Positions 1 to 8,575 of a stretch of DNA of 64,000 nt are shown in pieces. Every line of letters begins with the position of its first letter. Position 1 is the first letter of the stretch. The position numbers and the translations under genes are program-made. The notes under the pieces were generated by a model, which saw nothing but the letters and a program-made list of their open reading frames with translations, searched no databases and was not told where the DNA came from. The stretch comes from an uncultured Bacteroidales bacterium (GTDB lineage: Bacteria > Bacteroidota > Bacteroidia > Bacteroidales > Muribaculaceae), in assembly GCA_902760865.1 (NCBI GenBank), contig CACWID010000007.1, positions 62,001-126,000 on the forward strand. Reading direction: 5' to 3'.

Positions 1-1
1 G

Positions 2-1075
2 ATTGCTGCCTATGAGACCGGTCTGTATCTGGCTGGTCTGGGCAACAGCGAGCTCACCTATGAGAAGAAGCATGAGTTCGACCTTGGTGTCGACCTCGGT
101 TTCCTCTGGAACCGCTTCAACCTCGTGTTCGACTGGTACTTCCGTAACAACTATGACCTGATTGGTCTGATCCGCACCCAGGGTGTCGGTGGTATCACCT
201 CTAAGTATGGTAACGTGGCCGAGATGAAGTCGCATGGTGTCGAGTTCACCATCTCGTCTCGCAACATCGAGCCCAAGCGCCCCGGTGGCTTCGGTTGGAG
301 CACCGACCTTACGTTCTCCTATGCCGTGACCGAGATCAGCAAGTTGCAGTCTCGTTCGCGTGTCATCGACCTGGTAACCGGTGGTGGTTTCCCCTTGGAG
401 GGCTATCCCCATCGTGCCATCTTCTCGATTCCCTTCGCTGGTCTCGACAGCCACGGTCTGCCCCTGGTTTATGACGAGTCTGGTAGCATCTCTAACGTGG
501 GTGTAAACTTCCAGGAGTATGAGCTGCTCGACTTCCTCAAGTATGAGGGCCCGGTTGATCCTCCCTACACTGGTGGTTTCGGCAACATGTTTGACTTCAA
601 GGGATTCCACCTGAACGTCTTCATGACCTACTCGTTTGGCAACAAGCTCCGTCTGGATCCTGTCTTCGGTGCTGGTTACAGCGACCTGACCTCCTTCACC
701 AAGGACTTCAAGAACCGCTGGGCTCTGCCCGGTGACGAGGCAGTGACCGACATTCCCGCTATTGCCTCACGCCGTCAGGTTTACTCCAACGACTACCTGA
801 GCATGGCTTACAATGCCTACAACTACAGCACGGTGCGCCTGGCCAAGGGCGACTTCATCCGTCTGAAAGAGGTTTCTCTGACCTACGACCTGCCCAAGAG
901 CCTGATTTCTCACCTGCGCCTGAACACCGCTTCTGTCAAGTTTGCAGCTACCAACATCTGCCTGCTCTACGCCGACAAGAAGCTCAACGGCCAGGATCCT
1001 GAGTTCTTCAACAGTGGTGGTGTGGCTTCGCCTAACCCCAAACAGTTCACCCTCACCGTGCGTCTGGGTATGTAA
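2..1075 (+). CDS. SusC/RagA-family TonB-dependent outer-membrane receptor, C-terminal part
   Basis: The reading frame is open from the left edge, so this is the last ~357 residues of a much longer protein; the start lies outside the window. The visible part has outer-membrane barrel features: alternating aromatic and polar strands, the EKKHEFDLGVDLGF-type strand near the beginning, the YSTVRLAKGDFIRLKEVSLTYDLP segment typical of SusC C-termini, and a final strand ending in QFTLTVRLGM. SusC proteins import oligosaccharides or peptides across the outer membrane using TonB energy. A SusD-like lipoprotein follows after 38 bases, the usual pairing. The substrate cannot be told from this part, but the HExxH and DUF4302 lipoproteins downstream hint at a non-classical polymer. 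Confidence 0.93.
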   Translation: MAAYETGLYLAGLGNSELTYEKKHEFDLGVDLGFLWNRFNLVFDWYFRNNYDLIGLIRTQGVGGITSKYGNVAEMKSHGVEFTISSRNIEPKRPGGFGWSTDLTFSYAVTEISKLQSRSRVIDLVTGGGFPLEGYPHRAIFSIPFAGLDSHGLPLVYDESGSISNVGVNFQEYELLDFLKYEGPVDPPYTGGFGNMFDFKGFHLNVFMTYSFGNKLRLDPVFGAGYSDLTSFTKDFKNRWALPGDEAVTDIPAIASRRQVYSNDYLSMAYNAYNYSTVRLAKGDFIRLKEVSLTYDLPKSLISHLRLNTASVKFAATNICLLYADKKLNGQDPEFFNSGGVASPNPKQFTLTVRLGM

Positions 1076-1113
1076 TGTCAGTTGTTACACATTATATATA
1101 ATATATAAAGATC

Positions 1114-2865
1114 ATGAAATTACGATATAAAATATTGTTTATTGCCGTAGCGCTGATCGGTTTGAGCTCATGCAAGGACTTTCTTGACACGGTTCCCGAT
1201 ACCCGCGTTTACCTGGTGAACCTGGATCAGCTCTCTGAGTTGCTCGTGTCAGGTTACATGGATTCGAACTATGCCCTCGTCGGTGAGTTGTCCAGCGACA
1301 ACGTGATCGACAACAATTCACCCAGTGACGACGGTGTTCGTTACCACCTTAGCTTCTACAGCCAGGCCGACGAGCAGGTCTATGCCTGGGAAGATGTGGA
1401 TCTTGATATCTCGAGTTCTGACACTCCCTCTGGCGTGTGGAGCGGTTGCTATGGCGCTATCGCCATCGCCAACGCCGTTCTCGAGAAGACCGACGAGTTT
1501 GAGTCTACCGGCATGATCGAGGGTGAGCCCATCACCCCCACCGACCAGGCCCGCATCAATGCCATCAAGGGTGAGGCCTACATGATCCGTGCCTATCACC
1601 ACTTCATCCTGGCCCAGATCTTCTGTATGCCTTGGCGTGGTGAGACGCTGAGCGCTTCGCTGCCCGGTATCCCCTATACCACTTCTCCCGAGAAGGAGCT
1701 TGACCCGAAGTACGACCGCGGTACCCTGAAGCAGACCTACGACATGATCGAGGCCGACCTGCTGGAGGGTCTGAAGTATATCACCGACGAGTACTACAAG
1801 GTGCCCAAGAACCACTTCAACGTGGCTTCGTCCAACTCCTTCGCAGCCCGCTTCTATCTGATGAAGCGCGAGTATGATAAGGTGGTTCAATATGCAACCG
1901 CTGCCTTCAAGGGCTCTGACCCCATGACTATGCTGAACGATGGCTGGTGGCAGGACGACTTCTACTACATCAGTGACATCGGCCGCTACTTCACCAGCAT
2001 CGAGCGCCCCTGCAACTTCCAGCTGTTCACCAACTACAGCACCTGGTGGCGCCGCTTCCTGGGATACCGCTTCACTTGCAACCGTGATGCTAAGCGCGGT
2101 ACCATCCAGGGTCCCGGCCCGTCCTGGGCACGTTGCCAGTACCAGAACACCAAGACCAAGGAGAAATTCGCGATGATGCCTTGCTTCAACGGCGTCTGCG
2201 GTAGTGCCGGCGGTCAGGAGTACGGTGCCTACTTTGCAGGAACCTGCTTCGAGCAGTTCGAGTACACCGACAAGATTTCGGGTATCGGCTATTGCCATGA
2301 GATTCGTCCCGAGTTCACCGCCGAGGAGACCCTCCTCATGCGTGCCGAGGCCAATCTGTTCCTGGGCAACATCGATGCAGCCTTCGACGACCTCTACATC
2401 TGGAACCACGAGCACCTCTCCGAAGACGAGTCGCGCAACTACAACATGACTGAGCTCTTCAAGGAGGACATCATCAAGTTCTACGGCTGCTATGATGATC
2501 CCGAACGCAAGGATCCCGGTTACAACATCGTGATGAAGTTCAACATCGATGAGGTATGTCCCAGCGACAAGTACCACATGACCGACGAGATCGAGCCCTA
2601 CATGCAGTGCGTGCAGCACTTCCGCCGCATCCAGTTGGTTCACATGGGTAACCGTTGGTTCGACATCAAGCGCTTCGGTTTCTCGATCAAGCACAAGATG
2701 GGCATCAGCGACATCTTCACCCTGGACGTTCTTGATCCTCGCTATGCAATCCAGATTCCTAACGAGGTTATCGGTGCCGGTCTCGAGCCCAACCCGCGCG
2801 TGACCAACAAGGCCGAGAACAGCTATGTTGTCAGCCGCAGTGAGAATGTACGTGTTTCTGACTAA
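1114..2865 (+). CDS. SusD/RagB-family nutrient-binding lipoprotein
   Basis: 583 residues, with a signal peptide and lipobox ending at Cys20 (GLSSC), followed by KDFLDTVPDTRV, a classic SusD N-terminus. The middle contains helical TPR-like segments (GEAYMIRAYHHFILAQIFC; PEFTAEETLLMRAEANLFLGN) characteristic of the family. The near-C-terminal segment (RRIQLVHMGNRWFDIKRFG) corresponds to the conserved SusD C-terminal region. SusD caps the SusC channel at the cell surface and binds the nutrient. It lies 38 bases after the SusC gene and 18 bases before the metallohydrolase gene, so the four genes 2-5390 are probably one operon. The length is typical of the family. Confidence 0.95.
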   Translation: MKLRYKILFIAVALIGLSSCKDFLDTVPDTRVYLVNLDQLSELLVSGYMDSNYALVGELSSDNVIDNNSPSDDGVRYHLSFYSQADEQVYAWEDVDLDISSSDTPSGVWSGCYGAIAIANAVLEKTDEFESTGMIEGEPITPTDQARINAIKGEAYMIRAYHHFILAQIFCMPWRGETLSASLPGIPYTTSPEKELDPKYDRGTLKQTYDMIEADLLEGLKYITDEYYKVPKNHFNVASSNSFAARFYLMKREYDKVVQYATAAFKGSDPMTMLNDGWWQDDFYYISDIGRYFTSIERPCNFQLFTNYSTWWRRFLGYRFTCNRDAKRGTIQGPGPSWARCQYQNTKTKEKFAMMPCFNGVCGSAGGQEYGAYFAGTCFEQFEYTDKISGIGYCHEIRPEFTAEETLLMRAEANLFLGNIDAAFDDLYIWNHEHLSEDESRNYNMTELFKEDIIKFYGCYDDPERKDPGYNIVMKFNIDEVCPSDKYHMTDEIEPYMQCVQHFRRIQLVHMGNRWFDIKRFGFSIKHKMGISDIFTLDVLDPRYAIQIPNEVIGAGLEPNPRVTNKAENSYVVSRSENVRVSD

Positions 2866-2883
2866 ATCATCTCATCACATTAA

Positions 2884-4023
2884 ATGACTATGAAAAAGAT
2901 TCAATATTATATATCTGCATTATTGCTCGTGGCTGTTGCGGCTATGTCGCTCTCCTCGTGCAGTGAGGATAAGTTGGGCCCGACCATCTTCCCTGATGTT
3001 GATGAGACCCTTGACCCCAGCTCATATACCTACAAGCTGGATAAGTTCCTCACCGAGAACTATCTCAAAAAGTACAACCTGACGTTCCTCTACAAGATGC
3101 CGGACATCAGCACCAACATGAACTACAATCTGGTTCCCGCTACCTACGAGAACTCGATTGACCTGGCTGTGCTGTGTAAGTATCTGTGGTTCGACGTGTA
3201 TGATAAGATTGCAGGGGACGACTTCCTCAAGACCTACGGCCCCCGCATCATCCTGCTCATCGGCTCGCCCGCCTATAACCCCACCTCGGGTACCGAGATC
3301 GTCGGTCTGGCCGAGGGTGGTATCAAGGTGTCATTGTTCAAAGTCAATGCCATGCGCATCAACGACTTCAACATGATGAACGAGTACTACTTCAAGACGA
3401 TGCACCACGAGTTCGCTCACATCTTGCATCAGACCAAGACCTATCCCAACGAGTTCAACACCATCTCGATCGGTCACTACGACAGCAACAACTGGCAGGA
3501 CCGCAGCGAGGGTCAGGTGGCTTCCCTGGGATTTGTCACCACCTATGCTTCGAGTGAGTTCCGTGAGGACTTCGCCGAGACCATTGCTAACTTCATCGTC
3601 AAGACCGACGCCCAGTGGGACCGCATTCTGGAACTTGCCAGCCGCGGTTGGGCCAGTGGTGATGAGGACGACGTGACCAGCGAGTTCTACTGCTACTACT
3701 ACTATCCCGACAATGACGCTACCCGCGACCTTGTTTACGTCAGCGAGTACAACGTCTTCACCGTGGTCGATGAGGACGGCACCGTACACAAGTACTGGCG
3801 CAACAACACTGACAAGGAGGGTAACCGCATCGTTGTCTATGATGTAGAGGACAAGGACGGCATCGATGGCGCTGACGCCATCCTCCAGAAGGTGCAGATT
3901 GCCCGCGAGTGGTTCAAGACCGCATGGAACCTTGACCTGGACGCCCTGCGTGAAGAGGTGCAGTATCGTCAGTCCCACTACGACATCACCGAGCTGCGCA
4001 AACTCGTCTATGACATTCAATAA
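2884..4023 (+). CDS. SusCD-associated zinc metallohydrolase-type lipoprotein (HExxH)
   Basis: 379 residues. The signal peptide ends in a lipobox with Cys26 (SLSSC). A zinc-binding HExxH motif is visible as HHEFAHILHQ (His175, Glu176, His179), and a downstream FREDFAETIANFI segment could supply the third ligand. This matches from memory the family called substrate import-associated zinc metallohydrolase lipoprotein (TIGR04549, related to putative zinc metallopeptidase PF15890), found beside SusC/SusD genes. It is probably surface-exposed and may trim a peptide or other polymer before import; the substrate is not known from the sequence. It sits 18 bases after susD and 29 bases before the DUF4302 gene. 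Confidence 0.88.
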   Translation: MTMKKIQYYISALLLVAVAAMSLSSCSEDKLGPTIFPDVDETLDPSSYTYKLDKFLTENYLKKYNLTFLYKMPDISTNMNYNLVPATYENSIDLAVLCKYLWFDVYDKIAGDDFLKTYGPRIILLIGSPAYNPTSGTEIVGLAEGGIKVSLFKVNAMRINDFNMMNEYYFKTMHHEFAHILHQTKTYPNEFNTISIGHYDSNNWQDRSEGQVASLGFVTTYASSEFREDFAETIANFIVKTDAQWDRILELASRGWASGDEDDVTSEFYCYYYYPDNDATRDLVYVSEYNVFTVVDEDGTVHKYWRNNTDKEGNRIVVYDVEDKDGIDGADAILQKVQIAREWFKTAWNLDLDALREEVQYRQSHYDITELRKLVYDIQ

Positions 4024-4052
4024 TGTTTCACCTTTAATACGATGAAAATAAA

Positions 4053-5390
4053 ATGAAGAAGTTTTTAAATATTTCTCTGTTGATGTTCGTCGCCCTGTCG
4101 GCTCTGACATTGGGTTCTTGCAAGAACGAGGTTGACGAAATCTTTGACGAGGATGCCGTGGCTCGCTTGGACAAGGCTAAAGCCGAATACAAAGAGATCC
4201 TTACCAGCAACGGCGGCAAGTGGCAGATGGAGTATTATGCCAACAGTGATGAGCCTGGCTACGTCTATCTGATGACCTTCCGTAACGACGGTTCTGTGAC
4301 TATTTCGGGAAAGAACGGATGGATCGGTTACACCGAGGGCGAGTCCCTGTGGATTCCCACCTATGGTACCCAGACTTCACTCTGGGAGGTGATTACCGAC
4401 AACGGTCCCGTACTCTCCTTCAACAGCTTCAACAAGTACTTCCACTTGTTTGCTGACCCCGAGGATATCCCCAGCTTGAGTGATGAGGATGTCGATGAGA
4501 CCGGTTACGGTCACGAGGGTGACTACGAGTTCGACCTGATGAAATACTCTAACGACACCCTGTACATCTCGGGTAAGAAGTATGGTATCGACATGATTAT
4601 GACTCGCGTTGATGCCAGCGTAGATGACCATGTCTATATGGACGAGGTAGTCGCTATGGCCGACTCCTTCTTCAACGCCAAGATTCCTCAGGTCTATATC
4701 AACCTGCCGAATGACGTGCGCTGGATTGTCAAGAATGGTGCTTCCAGCATCTTGAAGATCTTCCGTGAGGGTGCCGACGAGATCTCGACCGCCGAGACCC
4801 ACAACGTCATCATCACCCATGACGGTCTGTCGTTCATGAATCCCATCACCCTTGATGGCTACACGATCAAGAACTTCATCCGTCAGGCCGATGGCTCGCT
4901 GCTCTGCCGTGATGACAACACCACGACGATCACTGCCGATGACCTGAGCAACGTGTTCATGATTCCCACTTTCACCTGGAAGTGTGACACGACCCAGATG
5001 GGCGGCGTGTTCTACCAGAAAGTGCAGAGCCTCAAGGCTGAGCTCAACGACTACGGTAAGCGCAAGCTTGCAACCATCCAGATTGCTTACAATAACAACC
5101 TGGGTAAGTACATCGTTGATTTCGGCTGCATCTATCAGAAGAACACCTTCCATCCCACGTTCTACTTTGACGTAGAGGCTGTGAGCGAAGACCAGATTAG
5201 GTTCCACTACACTGGCGAGGGTGATGCCGCTAGCGGTGTCTATGGCCAGCGCTGCCCCTCGATGGTGGCATTTGTCGAGGCCATGAGCGGCATGACATTC
5301 AAGTTGACAACGAGCTCATTGCTCGCTCCCGTCGACATGAGGTTGACTGACGCATCTACTTCGGCAAACTACATCTACGTGAAACTCTAA
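4053..5390 (+). CDS. DUF4302-family lipoprotein of the SusCD locus
   Basis: 445 residues with a signal peptide and lipobox Cys23 (TLGSC). The mature N-terminus contains the pattern RLDKAKAEYKEILTSNGGKWQMEYY followed by YLMTFRNDGSVTISGK. I recognise this as the start of the DUF4302 family (PF14135), surface lipoproteins that occur at the end of SusC-SusD-metallohydrolase operons. No enzymatic motif is visible. The role is probably substrate binding at the cell surface, inferred from the operon. The gene is followed by a hairpin at 5410-5452 that may end the operon. Confidence 0.85.
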   Translation: MKKFLNISLLMFVALSALTLGSCKNEVDEIFDEDAVARLDKAKAEYKEILTSNGGKWQMEYYANSDEPGYVYLMTFRNDGSVTISGKNGWIGYTEGESLWIPTYGTQTSLWEVITDNGPVLSFNSFNKYFHLFADPEDIPSLSDEDVDETGYGHEGDYEFDLMKYSNDTLYISGKKYGIDMIMTRVDASVDDHVYMDEVVAMADSFFNAKIPQVYINLPNDVRWIVKNGASSILKIFREGADEISTAETHNVIITHDGLSFMNPITLDGYTIKNFIRQADGSLLCRDDNTTTITADDLSNVFMIPTFTWKCDTTQMGGVFYQKVQSLKAELNDYGKRKLATIQIAYNNNLGKYIVDFGCIYQKNTFHPTFYFDVEAVSEDQIRFHYTGEGDAASGVYGQRCPSMVAFVEAMSGMTFKLTTSSLLAPVDMRLTDASTSANYIYVKL

Positions 5391-5409
5391 TCGAGTGAAG
5401 ATTCACTTT

Positions 5410-5452
5410 CAACAATCGGGGCTGCGCCCCGGCGATTTGGCCCCGATTGTTG
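5410..5452 (+). terminator. Inverted repeat after the SusCD operon
   Basis: A 13-base arm CAACAATCGGGGC at 5410-5422 pairs exactly with GCCCCGATTGTTG at 5440-5452, with a 17-base loop. There is no strong U tract after it, so it may be a weak terminator or a processing hairpin between the DUF4302 gene and the next gene at 5505. Confidence 0.6.
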
Positions 5453-5504
5453 ATTAAATCGAAAACAACGAATTTTTATTAACATAATTTTTTGATTCAT
5501 TTTT

Positions 5505-7373
5505 ATGAAAAAGATCTTACTTTTAGCTGCAGCCGCACTCATTGTGACGTCTGCCAATGCGCAACTCAAGCGCTCTGAGACCACTGTAGTTCCGTCTCGC
5601 CCTCAAGTACAGCTCGTGAAGCCTGAGGCCAAGATGGAGGTTGCCCAGAAACGTATGCCTGGCGCTCCCATCCCCAACATCAAGAAGGATAAGCCCTATG
5701 CTAACATTGATGTTTGGTACCACCGTCCCGCTGGCGCTTTCCCCGCTGGTGTCGTTATGGAGGATGGCGTTTATGCAGGTATGCTCTACGCTCCCTACAT
5801 CGCTGTAACCCCCTATGTGGACTATACTTTCCACGGATTTGCCGATGGTCAGACTCCCGACGCTTCCTTTGAGTGGGAGGTTCAGTACTGGGATGTACTC
5901 GAGACTGGTGAAGAAGAGCAGATATGGAACACCTTCTACGGCCAAGACCTGACGATGCAGTATGGCTATGAGATTGACTCTGTGCCCTTCCTCTATGTCG
6001 TTGAGCCCACTGGCAAGATGGGTTACTTCAACCTCCGTGGTTTTGAGATGGGTGGTACTTCTGCCAGCCCCACGATTACCGCTGAGCACTGCTCTGCTGT
6101 TCTCTCTGTTCCCAGCACAATTGATATCTGGGACACCGACTACCTGAAGTCCAGTAAAAACTTCTGCTATGGTGGTATGAATGGCGACCAGCGCTACCCG
6201 ATGACTTACATCAGCGGTGCTGAGCCTTACGGAAGCAATGCTCAGGGTTGGTGGTTCGGTAAGAACGGTTTCCACCAGGTGGCTGAGCCCCGTTACTTCG
6301 TTGACGGTATCGCTCAGGCTTTTGAGAAGCCCACTTTCCCCTATTTGCTCAAGCAGGTCGTTCTCGACTGTGCTGTTCTCGAGGTTACTGATCAGGTGGA
6401 CATGACCTGCCGCATCTACAAGCTCGACGAGATTCCCGCTTACAATGACTCTGACGAGGTTGCTCTGCCCCTGGTTCCTGGTGAACTTATCGCTCAGGGC
6501 CGCGCTACGCTGACCCCCGAGACCACTGGTGACATGGTTGTCTTCACCCTCTTCGGTGAGGAGGACGGTCTGCAGTATGACATCACCCCGACCATCGACT
6601 GCGCTATCCTTATTTGCATCGACGGTTACAATGATCCCGAAATGGAGAACCTGACCGACTTCTCGGCACTGGTTGCCAGCGATGACATGACCGACGAGGG
6701 CTTCGGTGAGCTCGCTTACCTCAAGTTTGGTTATGTCAACGAGGACGGTTCTGCCGATTACTACTGGGCTGGTCTGAACAACTTCTTCACGAGCGGCGCC
6801 ATGAAGACTGGTTTCTCCATCTTCCTGAGCACTGAGAATCCTTACCTCACCTTCAACTACAATGCTGAGGACGGTGAGTACACCTTCCCCAAAGAGGGTG
6901 GTCTCATGGAGAAGCAATTCGGTACCGCTACGACCCGCAGTATCGAGTTCTGGGCTTGGACTCCCAGCGCTGACGATGCTTGGTTCATTTCCTGCGCTGA
7001 TGGCGAGGAGGTTCCCGAGTGGCTGAGCATTGAGCTGACCGACCAGATGAAGAACGGTGAGTTCACCGGTCTGGTAAATGCTGAGGTTGTTGCTGAGCCT
7101 CTGCCCGAGGGCGTAAATTATCGTGAGGCCGTTGTTCGCTTCGAGTTCCCCGGTGCTTATCTTGACTATAAGTTCATGCAGGGTGAGCAGGGACCCGAAC
7201 CCATCAATAAGTTCGATATCGACCGCGACGGTGAGGTTGGCCTTGGTGACGTTAACTACCTGACCAACATGCTTCTGAACAACGATCAGGATCCCATCGG
7301 TGACTGTGATGAGGACGGCGAGGTAACCCTTGGTGACCTTAACGCTCTTGTTAACTACATCATGTCGTTGTAA
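5505..7373 (+). CDS. Secreted protein of unknown function with C-terminal dockerin-like EF-hand pair
   Basis: 622 residues with a cleavable signal peptide (MKKILLLAAAALIVTSANA). The bulk, roughly residues 30-555, is a beta-rich acidic sequence in which I recognise no catalytic family. The last ~55 residues hold two calcium-loop repeats, DIDRDGEVGLGDVNYLTNML and a second beginning DCDEDGEVTLGDLNALVNYI, like type I dockerin halves. In Bacteroidales such tails are found on secreted proteins without a classical cellulosome. It is separated from the SusCD operon by a hairpin and followed by a strong terminator, so it is probably its own unit. It could be a surface or secreted structural protein. 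Confidence 0.8.
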   Translation: MKKILLLAAAALIVTSANAQLKRSETTVVPSRPQVQLVKPEAKMEVAQKRMPGAPIPNIKKDKPYANIDVWYHRPAGAFPAGVVMEDGVYAGMLYAPYIAVTPYVDYTFHGFADGQTPDASFEWEVQYWDVLETGEEEQIWNTFYGQDLTMQYGYEIDSVPFLYVVEPTGKMGYFNLRGFEMGGTSASPTITAEHCSAVLSVPSTIDIWDTDYLKSSKNFCYGGMNGDQRYPMTYISGAEPYGSNAQGWWFGKNGFHQVAEPRYFVDGIAQAFEKPTFPYLLKQVVLDCAVLEVTDQVDMTCRIYKLDEIPAYNDSDEVALPLVPGELIAQGRATLTPETTGDMVVFTLFGEEDGLQYDITPTIDCAILICIDGYNDPEMENLTDFSALVASDDMTDEGFGELAYLKFGYVNEDGSADYYWAGLNNFFTSGAMKTGFSIFLSTENPYLTFNYNAEDGEYTFPKEGGLMEKQFGTATTRSIEFWAWTPSADDAWFISCADGEEVPEWLSIELTDQMKNGEFTGLVNAEVVAEPLPEGVNYREAVVRFEFPGAYLDYKFMQGEQGPEPINKFDIDRDGEVGLGDVNYLTNMLLNNDQDPIGDCDEDGEVTLGDLNALVNYIMSL

Positions 7374-7446
7374 TCCCTTGATAGAGATATTTACTGAACT
7401 GAGATAATTACAGTTTCTTAACACATATCATCTATTACCCGATGAA

Positions 7447-7480
7447 CCGGGGAGCCTGTGGTAGGCTCCCCGGCTCTTTT
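7447..7480 (+). terminator. Rho-independent terminator
   Basis: An 11-base-pair stem (CCGGGGAGCCT at 7447-7457 with AGGCTCCCCGG at 7463-7473) and a 5-base loop are followed by a T run (CTCTTTTT). It ends the transcript of the dockerin-tailed gene. Confidence 0.9.
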
Positions 7481-7514
7481 TACGATAAGTGTCATCTGCC
7501 CGTGGGACCCGGAA

Positions 7515-7546
7515 TTTGCTTCTTTCAATAAATTTGACTAACTTTG
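7515..7546 (+). promoter_or_regulatory. Bacteroidetes sigma-type promoter
   Basis: TTTG at 7515-7518, 20 bases, then TAACTTTG at 7539-7546. This fits the Bacteroidetes -33/-7 consensus (TTTG, TAnnTTTG). It places the transcript start just before the ATG at 7552 and argues against any start further upstream. Confidence 0.75.
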
Positions 7547-7551
7547 CACGT

Positions 7552-7893
7552 ATGAATGATCAAGATAGAGGAAATAAGGCATTGAAGCCTGTGCGCATCA
7601 CAGCCATGCGCCAGACGGTGTATTCCGACCTCATGGCCCGCTACGAGAACATTATCGAGCACGCCTGTGACATCAGCGTGGGGCAGACTTTCGTCTCGGT
7701 TGACGGGAAGCGCCCCGAGGGGCTGTGCGAGAGCGCGTGGGAGTCGATGCGCGCCTTTGTCGAGGCCCTGGCCCGTGGCGAAGGCAACTTCTACGACGGG
7801 TGGATGCAGAATCCTTATTCGGCCATGATTTCCTGTAACGATGGCTTCCGTCCCGTCTCCTTTTATCTTGAAACTATAGACAACCAAAACTGA
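7552..7893 (+). CDS. TIGR04076 family protein
   Basis: 113 residues, probably cytoplasmic, with no signal peptide. The pattern [20 protein letters not shown], then [21 protein letters not shown], then [16 protein letters not shown] resembles the small conserved TIGR04076 family (function unknown, widespread in anaerobes). I chose ATG 7552 because the frame extends upstream through the promoter at 7515-7546. The gene is 17 bases before the ysxC/engB gene and probably co-transcribed with it. No function can be given from the sequence. Confidence 0.72.
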   Translation: MNDQDRGNKALKPVRITAMRQTVYSDLMARYENIIEHACDISVGQTFVSVDGKRPEGLCESAWESMRAFVEALARGEGNFYDGWMQNPYSAMISCNDGFRPVSFYLETIDNQN

Positions 7894-7910
7894 CAAACGA
7901 ATTCTGGATT

Positions 7911-8516
7911 ATGAACATCAAATCAGCAGAGTATCAAATCAGCAACAGTGATTATCGCAAGTGCCCTGACACGACGCTGCCCGAGTATGCCTTCATCGGA
8001 CGCAGTAATGTGGGCAAGTCGTCGCTCATCAATATGCTCACGGGGCGTAAAGCCTTGGCCAAGACCAGCGCCACCCCGGGCAAGACGCTGCTCATCAATC
8101 ACTTCCTCATCAACGGCGAGTGGTATATCGTCGATCTCCCGGGCTACGGCTATGCCAAGCGCAGCAAGGAGGCCCGTGAGCAGCTCTGGCGCATGATTCA
8201 GGGCTATGTGCTGGGCCGCCAGCAGATGACCAACCTTTTTGTCCTCGTAGATAGCCGCCTGAAGCCGCAGAAGATTGATCTCGAGTTCATGCAGTGGCTG
8301 GGCGAGCATGGCGTGCCGTTCTCGATCGTGTTCACCAAGATGGACAAACTCGGCAAGGTTGCCGGCCCCGCCGCAGTCGAGGATTACAAGAAAGAGATGC
8401 TCAAGACCTGGGAAGAACTGCCTCCCGTGTTCATGACCTCCAGCGAGGACGCTCGTGGCCGTGACGAGCTGCTCGGCTATATCGACACTATCAACCAGCA
8501 ACTGAAACAACAATAG
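7911..8516 (+). CDS. engB: Ribosome biogenesis GTP-binding protein YsxC/YihA (EngB)
   Basis: 201 residues, the usual length of this TRAFAC GTPase. The P-loop GRSNVGKS is at residues 30-37. Switch II region [11 protein letters not shown], the G4 motif TKMD and the G5-like TSS follow in order. EngB proteins bind GTP/GDP and assist assembly of the large ribosomal subunit in the cytoplasm; the gene is usually essential. It follows the TIGR04076 gene by 17 bases and is followed by a perfect palindrome at 8530-8560. Confidence 0.95.
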   Translation: MNIKSAEYQISNSDYRKCPDTTLPEYAFIGRSNVGKSSLINMLTGRKALAKTSATPGKTLLINHFLINGEWYIVDLPGYGYAKRSKEAREQLWRMIQGYVLGRQQMTNLFVLVDSRLKPQKIDLEFMQWLGEHGVPFSIVFTKMDKLGKVAGPAAVEDYKKEMLKTWEELPPVFMTSSEDARGRDELLGYIDTINQQLKQQ

Positions 8517-8529
8517 TATTTATAGTATT

Positions 8530-8560
8530 TATAGTCCCTATAGTTACTATAGGGACTATA
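8530..8560. repeat. Perfect 15-base inverted repeat with a one-base centre
   Basis: TATAGTCCCTATAGT at 8530-8544 is exactly complementary to 8546-8560. It is preceded by two TAGTATTTATAG-like units (8515-8532). It lies in the 59-base gap between engB and the GH2 gene. It may end the engB transcript as a hairpin or be a binding site; there is no clear U tract. Confidence 0.75.
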
Positions 8561-8575
8561 GAAAATATTCCTGCA

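Noticed and set aside
1318..2694. 458-codon open frame antisense to susD
   Set aside because: It is a codon-bias shadow rich in Val, Leu and Gly; the plus-strand SusD product is unmistakable.
5523..7424. 633-codon antisense frame over the dockerin-tailed gene
   Set aside because: The plus strand has a signal peptide, dockerin tail and terminator in the right places; the antisense product has no recognisable start or domain.
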